A stretch of DNA of 64,000 nt from an uncultured Lachnospiraceae bacterium (GTDB lineage Bacteria; Bacillota; Clostridia; Lachnospirales; Lachnospiraceae): the NCBI GenBank assembly GCA_900542015.1, contig UQLY01000001.1:1-64000 (forward strand). The letters are read 5' to 3'. Positions 1 through 7,971 of the stretch are shown piece after piece. A program made the translations under genes and the position numbers. Position 1 is the first letter of the stretch. Each line of letters opens with the position of its first letter. Under the pieces are notes generated by a model. That model was not told where the DNA came from, made no database searches, and saw only the letters and a program-made list of their open reading frames with translations.

Positions 1-45
1 ACTCTCTCAGATAAATTCCTGCTAAAAACGTGTCCACTTACTTGA

Positions 46-1599
46 CTATAGTTCAGATAAGCCCGCAATTGTACCAATCATTTCTTTTCTTGCCTTTTCC
101 AGTTCCTGTGTCTTGCTCTCAATACTTCTTATACTTTGAATGGATGTATGTATTTCTCCTATGACTTTAACAACAGACTCTTCCGTACTTACAATATACT
201 GGTTCTGTTTTCCAATTACTGACTGCATTTGCTGCATTGCTTCCACCACATGTCCTGCATTTGCAATCAGCGTATTTACGATCTGGTCAATACTGCCGCT
301 GGCATCGTTCGACTGCTCTGCCAGTTTCTGAATTTCATCTGCCACAACTGCAAATCCTCTTCCCGCTTCTCCGGCTCTTGCCGCCTCTATACTTGCATTC
401 AGCGAAAGAAGATTTGTCTGTTCCGCTATCTCAGAAATAAATCCTGCCGCCTTGCGGATAGTCTTTGCTGAATCGTTGGTCTGTTCGGTCAGTTCTGCAA
501 TCAGATCGACCGCCCTTCCTACTTCCTCGCTGCTGCTCTTAAGCTCCTCAATGGTAGCATTGGTCTTATCGCTTGCCAGAAGCATGTTATCCGCACTTTC
601 ATTTAATACAGCCGCCTCACTGCCGGTTTCAATAATCAGATTACCCATATATGTAATATTTTCTGATGCATTTCTGGTATCCTCCGCCTGTGAGATTGCC
701 CCTGATGTAATGGTATCTACCGACTTCATCACATGATCCATACTGGCGACGGTCTGATGAGAGGTCTGTTCCAACGTATCAGAAGCATCTATCAATTGAT
801 TCGTACTGTCACTGATTCCTCCGATGATATTCCGCAGATCCGACTGGAGCTTGCCGATTGCCCTCGTCAAATCCCCCACCTCATCCTTGCGTCTCATATG
901 CTTCTCATCCAACAGCACATTCAGATTTCCCGTAGCTAAATCCTCCACACAAGTAATTTCTTTATTCAATGCTTTCGATATGGAATTTGCCACCAGACCG
1001 GCACTAATCATTCCAATCAAGGCAATCAGTACAACAATAATAATCATATAAAACACAATGCTAAGAACGCTGTTTACAGTTTCATTTTTATTCACGCCTG
1101 CAAAAACCATGCCGATTGGCTCTCCATTCTGGAATACAGGAGCATAGTATCCATAATACATTTCACCATTCACAGACACACTCTTGCTAAAATATTCCTG
1201 ACCGTTCTTAAGAACTTCTTCTTCAATTTTAGCTCCCGCAGGACTGCCAAGAATACGGTTTCCATCTTCATCCATAATGGACGTCATAATTCTTTGGGTT
1301 CCATAGAAAAAAGTAACTTCCATTCCGGATTCCTCCTTAATGGTGTCCAATAGCTTCTCCGAGCGGGAAATATTATACCCGCCTTTCCAGATATCTCCAT
1401 TTGAAGCCACCGTATAAGAACCGGAATTCTGATCGTAGGCTGCCAGTGTCGCAGATGCTGTTCCCCTCAGGGAACTTTCCACCTGATGAATAATGGAAGT
1501 TCTCAGAGACGTTACCGCCAAGATAACGATGATAATTCCGAGAATGCTGATTGGCAGCAATGCACATAAAAACATTTTTTTGCGGATAGTCAGTTTCAT
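46..1599 (-). CDS. Methyl-accepting chemotaxis protein
   Basis: Transmembrane chemoreceptor of about 517 residues that would signal through CheW/CheA. In order: TM1 (about 10-32), an extracytoplasmic cache-like sensor (about 35-175), TM2 (about 180-203), a HAMP region, and a long coiled-coil signalling domain whose hairpin tip contains EQTNLLSLNASIEAARAGEA, the MCP hallmark. I chose the ATG at 1599 because AAGGAGGA sits just upstream; the reading frame is open further back, but that stretch overlaps the preceding gene. Last gene of the operon, 19 bp after a BMP-family lipoprotein gene. The pairing suggests that a ligand-loaded binding protein may dock on the receptor; that is inference. No che genes are in the window. 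Confidence 0.93.
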   Translation of the reverse strand: MKLTIRKKMFLCALLPISILGIIIVILAVTSLRTSIIHQVESSLRGTASATLAAYDQNSGSYTVASNGDIWKGGYNISRSEKLLDTIKEESGMEVTFFYGTQRIMTSIMDEDGNRILGSPAGAKIEEEVLKNGQEYFSKSVSVNGEMYYGYYAPVFQNGEPIGMVFAGVNKNETVNSVLSIVFYMIIIVVLIALIGMISAGLVANSISKALNKEITCVEDLATGNLNVLLDEKHMRRKDEVGDLTRAIGKLQSDLRNIIGGISDSTNQLIDASDTLEQTSHQTVASMDHVMKSVDTITSGAISQAEDTRNASENITYMGNLIIETGSEAAVLNESADNMLLASDKTNATIEELKSSSEEVGRAVDLIAELTEQTNDSAKTIRKAAGFISEIAEQTNLLSLNASIEAARAGEAGRGFAVVADEIQKLAEQSNDASGSIDQIVNTLIANAGHVVEAMQQMQSVIGKQNQYIVSTEESVVKVIGEIHTSIQSIRSIESKTQELEKARKEMIGTIAGLSEL

Positions 1600-1618
1600 T
1601 GCATTTTCCTCCTTTTCG

Positions 1619-2809
1619 TCACTCGACAACAACAACATTTTCATAATACCAGTCAATTCCACCGGTAATTGTTGCATCATCCAGCGTTGCACCTGCGTTT
1701 CCGATTACTTCGCCTGTGTTTGTTTTCAGTTCTCCGTCAAAAACATTACTGCTTCCGTTTAAAATTGCATCCGTTGCCTCTGAAACCTTTTCCTGTGTTC
1801 CGTCTGCACAAAAAGAAGCCAGCTCCGTTATTCCCACCAGCCCTTCCTTCATGCCTCCGTAATAATTAGAACCGTCCCATGTTCCCTCTATTACAGAATC
1901 TACCGCCGCCGTATAATAGGCGCTCCAGTTCCAAATCACGCTACATAAACATGCTTCCGGAACTTCCTTGCTCATATCTGAATTATATCCAATTCCATAT
2001 ACCCCGTATTCTTGCGCCAGCGTCATTGGATAGGGTGTATCACAGTGCTGTGCCATAACATCACACCCCATGTCCAACAGTGTCTTCGCTGCCTCTTCCT
2101 CCTTTTGCGGGTCATACCAGCTATTGGTGACTACCACATAAATCTTTGCATCCGGATTTACGGATGCCACTCCGATGGCAAAAGCGTCAATCCCGCCCGT
2201 TACCTCTGAGCTGCTGGTGTCCATGGCTGCCACATACCCGATTTTATTACTTGTGGTATTCATTCCTGCCACAATTCCACTTAGATATCTCGGCTGGTAA
2301 ATTCGACCGAAATAATTATTGAAATTCGTGCCATTCGACATATATCCTGTGCCATGGGAAAAATATACATCCGGATATTTTTCCGCCATTTCAGAAGTGG
2401 TCTCCATATATCCCCAGCTTGTACTGAAAATAATGTTACAGCCATCGGAAATACATTCCTCGATTGCAGCTTTCGTTCCCTCCGTATCTGCATCATCCAC
2501 TATTTTGCGCTTGATCTGGTCATCCGATAAGCCCAGATTGCTCTGCATTCCCAATATTCCAAGATCATGTGTGTAGGAATATCCGCTTCCCTCCGCCGGA
2601 TCAGAAATGTACAAAACCCCCACCTTAATATCTTCTCTACTAATGGATTTCGATGTATCTGTTTCCGTCTGAACTGTATCAACCGGTTCTGACTCATAAC
2701 CATCGTTTGTCACATAATCATCCGGCTCAGAGGTACTCGCTCCGCAGCCGCTTAGACTGCTGACTATAAGCATCCCTGCCGCTAAAAATCCTATTATTCT
2801 TCTTTTCAT
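1619..2809 (-). CDS. BMP-family substrate-binding lipoprotein
   Basis: Surface lipoprotein of 396 residues resembling the BMP/PnrA (TmpC) basic membrane protein family, which binds purine nucleosides or related ligands for ABC uptake. Signal peptide with lipobox LSGC, Cys22 as the lipidated residue, then an acidic linker. The body shows the periplasmic-binding fold pattern of the family (KVGVLYISDP start, GYVAAMDT, DAFAIGV, DVMAQHCDTP). Preceded by AAGGAGA. It lies 37 bp after a second BMP-like gene and 19 bp before a chemoreceptor. No ABC ATPase or permease gene is adjacent, so a sensory rather than transport role is plausible (inference). Confidence 0.88.
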   Translation of the reverse strand: MKRRIIGFLAAGMLIVSSLSGCGASTSEPDDYVTNDGYESEPVDTVQTETDTSKSISREDIKVGVLYISDPAEGSGYSYTHDLGILGMQSNLGLSDDQIKRKIVDDADTEGTKAAIEECISDGCNIIFSTSWGYMETTSEMAEKYPDVYFSHGTGYMSNGTNFNNYFGRIYQPRYLSGIVAGMNTTSNKIGYVAAMDTSSSEVTGGIDAFAIGVASVNPDAKIYVVVTNSWYDPQKEEEAAKTLLDMGCDVMAQHCDTPYPMTLAQEYGVYGIGYNSDMSKEVPEACLCSVIWNWSAYYTAAVDSVIEGTWDGSNYYGGMKEGLVGITELASFCADGTQEKVSEATDAILNGSSNVFDGELKTNTGEVIGNAGATLDDATITGGIDWYYENVVVVE

Positions 2810-2846
2810 TCTTAGTCTCCTTTACCACTTTTTTATCATTCTGAAT

Positions 2847-4052
2847 TTACTCTATTGTAATCACATCTTTTAGGATGTAGTGAAAGCTGGGAGCAGAAGA
2901 ATTCTCATTTTCCAGATATCCTTCCCTTAAATCTATCGTATCTGATTCATTCTCCGGATCTACGCCTATATATTCTCCCTGAAACACCTGAATTTTCCCC
3001 TGTTCAAATTCATGAATCAGTTCATTCACCCGTTCCTGTGTTCCCTTTGCAGCCACAAACTCATTGATTTCCAGCATATGCACCCAGTCATAATCAAAGC
3101 CTGCTCCCATATCATTTCCATTGACATTTCCTTTAATATTCTGCTCTATCTCTTTATCTGAAAGCACTGCCTCTACCGCTTTCATCATATATGGCGACCA
3201 GTTAATTTTGGAACCGGTCAGATAGGTTGTAGGAGCAACATCTCTCATACTTTCATTATAACTGACATAAAACACTACCTTAGAACGGTCTGTTTCCTCA
3301 CAAGCCACCGCAGGACCGCTTGTATCAGAATGTTGAGAGATAATCACACACCCCTCGTCAATCAGTTCTCTGGCACATTCCTTTTCCAGATAATAATTTG
3401 ACCATGTGTTTGTATATTTTACTGTCATTGTTGCCTCTGGTACTACTGACCTTACTCCCAGAAAAAAAGATGTATAACCGGAAATTACCTCTGCATAGGG
3501 AAAAGCACCTACATATCCCACCTTTGCCTGTTCCGGCGTAATCGTACCATTATCGATCAATTCCTTCATTTTCATTCCTGCCACTACACCGGAAACATAT
3601 CTGCCCTGATAAATATTCCCCATAAAAGTATGATAATTACTTAAATATGGTTCCTCATTTGCATTACTGCATGTTGCTTGGCAAAACTGAATTTCTGGAT
3701 AAGCCGCAGCATATTCCTTTGCCTTTTCACCGTAGTCGTAACTGGTTGTAAAAATCAACTTGCAATTTTCTTCCGCCAGCTCCTCTAAAGCGTCTTCCAC
3801 AGCGTCGACCGGCACATTGTATTTTGCAATAATATTTACCTGTCCAGCATACTGTTTTTCTATCGCATCCTGTACTTTTAAGAAATTAGCAGTATACGCA
3901 TCACTGGCATCTCCTACATAAATAAATCCCACTTGAATCGTTCTGTCTTTTTCCTTTCCATCTGCAAAATAATGGATACCGAATGCAATTACAATCATGG
4001 CAATCGCACTAATCAAAGTAATTCTATAAACCCGTCTTATTTCAGATTTCAT
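2847..4052 (-). CDS. Membrane-anchored BMP-family binding protein
   Basis: About 401 residues; an N-terminal hydrophobic segment (about 8-26) without a lipobox anchors an extracytoplasmic BMP-like domain (IQVGFIYVGD, IFTTSYDYGE, KVGYVGAFPYAEVISGYT, IISQHSDTSGP). It is a divergent paralogue of the next gene. A GTG at 4058 overlaps the upstream stop by 4 bp, but the ATG at 4052 has GAGG seven bases upstream and is preferred. Translational coupling to the HD-GYP gene is likely. Together the two BMP proteins may present the ligand to the membrane sensor or the chemoreceptor; the ligand is unknown. Confidence 0.85.
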   Translation of the reverse strand: MKSEIRRVYRITLISAIAMIVIAFGIHYFADGKEKDRTIQVGFIYVGDASDAYTANFLKVQDAIEKQYAGQVNIIAKYNVPVDAVEDALEELAEENCKLIFTTSYDYGEKAKEYAAAYPEIQFCQATCSNANEEPYLSNYHTFMGNIYQGRYVSGVVAGMKMKELIDNGTITPEQAKVGYVGAFPYAEVISGYTSFFLGVRSVVPEATMTVKYTNTWSNYYLEKECARELIDEGCVIISQHSDTSGPAVACEETDRSKVVFYVSYNESMRDVAPTTYLTGSKINWSPYMMKAVEAVLSDKEIEQNIKGNVNGNDMGAGFDYDWVHMLEINEFVAAKGTQERVNELIHEFEQGKIQVFQGEYIGVDPENESDTIDLREGYLENENSSAPSFHYILKDVITIE

Positions 4053-4054
4053 TC

Positions 4055-7000
4055 TCACACCTCGCTGCTTTTTATCCTGTAAATCTGTGTTATGTCAATT
4101 GTGCCGTCTTCAATCAACTCCAGCATAATATCGACCAGCCTCGGATCAAACTGAGTTCCTCTGCCCTTTTTAAGTTCTGCCAGAACATATTCAAAATCCA
4201 GTTTCTTACGATAAACACGATTTGCAGTCATTGCATCAAAAGCATCCGCAATTCCAATAATTCTTGCATTCAAAGGAATCTCCTCTCCCTTCAGACCATG
4301 AATATATCCACGTCCATCCCATCTCTCATGATGGTAAAGTGCTCCATCCGCCACATGATCAATCAGTGTGAAATTCTTAAGGATTTCTGCACCTCTCGTC
4401 ACATGAGATTTCATCATTTCATATTCCTCATCTGAAAGTTTTGCTGGTTTATTTAATACCTTATCCGGGATTCCGATTTTACCAATGTCATGCAGCATTG
4501 CTATTTTACGCAATTCTTCACATGCCTCGTCACTATATCCTAACTTTTTTGCAATTAAAACGGAATATTCTGATACCCGGACAGAATGCTGGCTGGTATT
4601 TTCATCCTTTGCATCTACTGTCTTGGCAATAGTCAGTATCGTTTCATTTCCCATCTGCAGCTGATTTTTTGCCCATTCCAGCTCCATTCTCTGTATACGA
4701 AGTGTTTTCTGTATCTGTGTTCTGATAAACATCCATGTAAGATACGCAATTACAATGACTGCCACAACTACCACATATAACTGAAACCACCAGTTGTCAT
4801 AGATTTCCTTTTCCTTAATAATCTGATATGTATTCTCTGCAATGATATTACCCGTCCTGTTCTCTAATACAGCAAGATGAAACGTGTATTCACCCGATGC
4901 CAGATTGGTATATACGATACTCGCCATCTCGCTTTGCGCCATTATCTTTGGTTCCTGATCAAAGCCCTCCAAATAAACACTGATATTCGGGTCATTGATG
5001 GAATAATTGACTACTTCGGGATTTATTTCAATCCTGCGTGCCCCTCGTGGTATATAGGTTGTCTCTCCCTTTTCCAACGGATAGCTTTCGCCATCTATAA
5101 CAATCTCTTTTAACAACATGCGATAGGATCTCACAGATATATCATATTGATTCAGATTCATGCATACCACTCCCGTTTCTCCTGATAAATATAGATTTCC
5201 TTCTTCATCCATATAATTCCATGAGTTGGGGGTAAGTTCTATGCGCAGTCCTCTCTTTGCATCCAAAAGCTCATATGACACCTCTTTTCCTTCCAACAGA
5301 TCCGTTTTATCCACAACATAAATACCTGCCGAGCTTAATACAAACAGTTCACCATTCTTTCCTTCCACAAGATCATAATTATTGTAATACGGAAAATTAT
5401 CTAAAATCCGAATATTCCCCGTCTCTGTTAAGTAACATAAGCCATTACCTGTTACAATGAAAACTCCTCCACTGTCTGAATCCGGCACCATTCGCAGAAT
5501 AATATCAGAGCTTAATCCATTCTCCTGTTTCAATGTCTGAGTGATGCTGCCATCCTTTATCACAGCAATACCATTCCCATCCGTTCCGGCAAGAATACTT
5601 CCATCCTCTCTTTCATACAGCGTCAACACTTTGGGATTACTAAGACCATCCGAAATACCGATGGTATCATACACCTTTCCCTGTCGGATGAAGGTAATTC
5701 CAGAATCCCCTGCCACTACAATTGTACCATTCTTCATTTCCATTACAGAACGGAATTTATCTCCAATGGCTCCGGTCTTACTGTCATATGTATTGCTTTC
5801 TCCCGTTTCCGAAATTTCCCAAATTCCATGACCTGAAGTACAAATCCATAAGTGGTTTTGGGAGTCAACCATCAGGCAGCGAATCCTGATTCCTTTTAAT
5901 TGCTCCTCAATGGAATCCTCCGATTTTGTCTCGTAGTTCTCCGTTATAACATAAAGCCCTACGTCTGTTCCAAAGTACATGCAGTCCTGCCACTTTGCCA
6001 CAGTATTTACAACATTTTCATCCAAACCGTATTTTTCATAAATTTCCTGAAAAACAGACGGACATAGACGAAGCAAACCAAGTCTTGAAGATACAAACCA
6101 CAAATTTCCCTGATAATCAATCAGCATATGTTCAATAGAACTATTGAATGTATTCGTGTCAATAAAACGATACTCTCCATCCAAAGTCATATACCCTGCG
6201 CCATTATCTGCACAGATAAACATGATATTTTCTTCCGAAATCTTCAGTGAATTGATTCCCGCAAGGCTGCCGCATTCTGTGGAGGACAGCTTCTCCAAAC
6301 GATTTTCTGAAATTTGATAGGTTTCAATCGTGTTTGCCGAAGTCCCCACATATAATTTCCCCGCCTCATCAAAAGCACAGCAGCTATAAGATTTCCCCTC
6401 TTCCTGCATTGTCTGCTGTGCAATAATGTCCGTACCATGGATTAGATAAAGTCCCCCTTCATCCGTAACAGCAGCAACATTTCCGTTTTTATCCGCACAT
6501 ATACTATCCGCATACACCACATCAGGTATGATCTTATAAACCTCTAGTCCTCCTGACAACCGCATAACAGCTAGACCATCAGTGGTTCCCACATAATAAT
6601 AACCTTCCGTGCTTTGCACAATACAGCGAACCGAATTGGACGGAAGTCCATCCTCCCGTTTCACTACATTGGATATATTCTGATTGATACATATGGATAC
6701 CCCATTATCATTGGTTCCAATCCAGAGTCTTCCCGCTTCGTCTTCATACAGACAATTCACCGTTTTGACAGAATCAAATTTATTGATCCACTGAAAGGTA
6801 TTACCACTATAACGATATAATCCGCCATAAGTGCCAATCCACAAAACACCATCCTTTGTCTGGACAATATCATTCGCACTCCCTCCCAGCAGACCATTTT
6901 CTCCATTGTAAACCGTTTGCACATATTTGTGAAAATCATACTCATCCATTTCCTGCTTTTCAGAATTATTCTCTGCACAAACCATATTGCCCGGAACCAA

Positions 7001-7615
7001 AATTACAATAAGCTGCAACAGCAGTAAAAAAGAAGCAACTCTTTTTTGATTATTTTTATGCTTGTTACATCTTCCTTTTCTTTTTTGAAAAAAACGTATA
7101 GCCATAAACAGAATCAGCATAGTTACTACCTTATCTGCAAAATCCAGATAAAATTCCCCTACAATATTGCTGATTTCTGTATTACACCCCAGTTCCTGTA
7201 ACAATCCGGACACACCATCGCCCCATATATTTCCGGTAGCACCATCCGCCAGAATAAAATTTAGCGGTGCCGATACCAAAACAGAAAGAACCGCCACTAA
7301 AAATGCGATTGACAAGATACCAAATATATTTTTCAAAAAACCCTTTTTCGCACAGATGCCAACCGTGACACCAACCACAAGATTGGTCAATCCGTAAAAT
7401 AAGCTCGCCTGAGAATGCAGACTATACATAATGTTTGATGTCACTCCCACAATTGCACCGCATACCGGTCCAAACACATATGCTACAAAGACGGTGCCAA
7501 CGGAATCCAGCCACAATGGCAGCATGAAAAAATCCGATAATGCCTTTCCGAAATAATTGATCAAAATGCATCCCGCAATAAATAAACAAATTTCATAACT
7601 TTTTCTTAGTCTCAT
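4055..7615 (-). CDS. Membrane sensor with propeller repeats, Y_Y_Y and HD-GYP output domain
   Basis: Very large sensor of about 1186 residues. Residues 1-180 form a multi-helix membrane domain resembling ECF-transporter S components (LPLWLDSVGTVFVAYVFGP). After another TM (about 195-212) come many Reg_prop-type repeats (GVLWIGTYGGLYRY, GRLWIGTNDNG, GNLWFVSSRLGL), building one or two extracytoplasmic propellers to about 770. A Y_Y_Y-like domain follows, then a TM (about 905-928), a short coiled coil and an HD-GYP domain (about 960-1170) with HDIGKIGIPD and HHERWDGRGY. HD-GYP domains commonly degrade cyclic di-GMP. The GYP motif reads GYI here. The ATG at 7615 has GGATGGAG upstream; an ATG at 7630 lies almost against the terminator hairpin and lacks a clear SD. 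First gene of the operon. Confidence 0.9.
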   Translation of the reverse strand: MRLRKSYEICLFIAGCILINYFGKALSDFFMLPLWLDSVGTVFVAYVFGPVCGAIVGVTSNIMYSLHSQASLFYGLTNLVVGVTVGICAKKGFLKNIFGILSIAFLVAVLSVLVSAPLNFILADGATGNIWGDGVSGLLQELGCNTEISNIVGEFYLDFADKVVTMLILFMAIRFFQKRKGRCNKHKNNQKRVASFLLLLQLIVILVPGNMVCAENNSEKQEMDEYDFHKYVQTVYNGENGLLGGSANDIVQTKDGVLWIGTYGGLYRYSGNTFQWINKFDSVKTVNCLYEDEAGRLWIGTNDNGVSICINQNISNVVKREDGLPSNSVRCIVQSTEGYYYVGTTDGLAVMRLSGGLEVYKIIPDVVYADSICADKNGNVAAVTDEGGLYLIHGTDIIAQQTMQEEGKSYSCCAFDEAGKLYVGTSANTIETYQISENRLEKLSSTECGSLAGINSLKISEENIMFICADNGAGYMTLDGEYRFIDTNTFNSSIEHMLIDYQGNLWFVSSRLGLLRLCPSVFQEIYEKYGLDENVVNTVAKWQDCMYFGTDVGLYVITENYETKSEDSIEEQLKGIRIRCLMVDSQNHLWICTSGHGIWEISETGESNTYDSKTGAIGDKFRSVMEMKNGTIVVAGDSGITFIRQGKVYDTIGISDGLSNPKVLTLYEREDGSILAGTDGNGIAVIKDGSITQTLKQENGLSSDIILRMVPDSDSGGVFIVTGNGLCYLTETGNIRILDNFPYYNNYDLVEGKNGELFVLSSAGIYVVDKTDLLEGKEVSYELLDAKRGLRIELTPNSWNYMDEEGNLYLSGETGVVCMNLNQYDISVRSYRMLLKEIVIDGESYPLEKGETTYIPRGARRIEINPEVVNYSINDPNISVYLEGFDQEPKIMAQSEMASIVYTNLASGEYTFHLAVLENRTGNIIAENTYQIIKEKEIYDNWWFQLYVVVVAVIVIAYLTWMFIRTQIQKTLRIQRMELEWAKNQLQMGNETILTIAKTVDAKDENTSQHSVRVSEYSVLIAKKLGYSDEACEELRKIAMLHDIGKIGIPDKVLNKPAKLSDEEYEMMKSHVTRGAEILKNFTLIDHVADGALYHHERWDGRGYIHGLKGEEIPLNARIIGIADAFDAMTANRVYRKKLDFEYVLAELKKGRGTQFDPRLVDIMLELIEDGTIDITQIYRIKSSEV

Positions 7616-7633
7616 AATATATGTCTCCATCCA

Positions 7634-7690
7634 TAAAAAATGTCAAGCGTGGACATACCTCTACACACCAACGCTTGACTTTTTTTATTT
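7634..7690 (-). terminator. Stem-loop with T-tract between small ORF and HD-GYP gene
   Basis: A 9-bp perfect stem (GTCAAGCGT with ACGCTTGAC, 7642-7650 and 7671-7679) with a 20-nt loop, followed on the minus strand by ATTTTTT. A T-run also follows on the plus strand. On the minus strand it ends 19 nt before the ATG of the HD-GYP gene. It is therefore either the terminator of the upstream small ORF or an attenuator for the sensory operon. Confidence 0.75.
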
Positions 7691-7694
7691 AATA

Positions 7695-7832
7695 TTACCC
7701 TAAAAGTGGTATCACAAAAAGAGCTCTGCTCTGACAGATTATCTTGCGTTTCATGTAAAATGTCAACTCCTTACTCAACAAAGTTTCTTTCTGTTCAGCA
7801 CTTCTAATAAAATCAATCACTTTTTCACTCAT
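7695..7832 (-). CDS. Small ORF, 45 codons, unknown
   Basis: Short ORF with a strong Shine-Dalgarno (AAAAGGAGATC, about 8 nt before ATG 7832) lying between the LuxR-type regulator and the sensory operon on the same strand, with a hairpin terminator right after its stop. The peptide starts MSEKVIDFIRSAEQKETLLS; the N-terminal half is amphipathic and charged, the C-terminal half is basic then hydrophobic (ALFVIPLLG). The N-terminal pattern loosely recalls Nif11-type leader peptides, but no cleavage motif or modifying enzyme is nearby. It may be a signalling peptide, a leader peptide or spurious; part of it coincides with a DNA element shared with the region before the regulator gene. Confidence 0.45.
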   Translation of the reverse strand: MSEKVIDFIRSAEQKETLLSKELTFYMKRKIICQSRALFVIPLLG

Positions 7833-7971
7833 TTCTTAATGATCTCCTTTTTCTCAGTCAGCAGCTTACAGGGAAAAGAAAATCTGACTGCATTTCCTTT
7901 TCCCCTAACCATACTTTTTTATTCTGCGTCCTTTTACTACAAAGAGAACACATAACCCCACTACAATTTCT
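7833..7971. other. Structured intergenic leader, no riboswitch recognised
   Basis: On the minus strand this 139-bp stretch holds two overlapping inverted repeats: GGGGAAAAGG pairing with CTTTTCCC, and GCAGTCAG with CTGACTG. They lie just before the SD of the small ORF, so this could be its structured 5' leader. I compared it by eye with cyclic di-GMP riboswitch consensus elements and found no match. Confidence 0.35.

Noticed and set aside
7631..7971. Cyclic di-GMP riboswitch before the HD-GYP operon
   Set aside because: Stem-loops are present, but the conserved GGxCACGCA, GAAA-tetraloop and GGACGCAAAGCC-type elements are absent.
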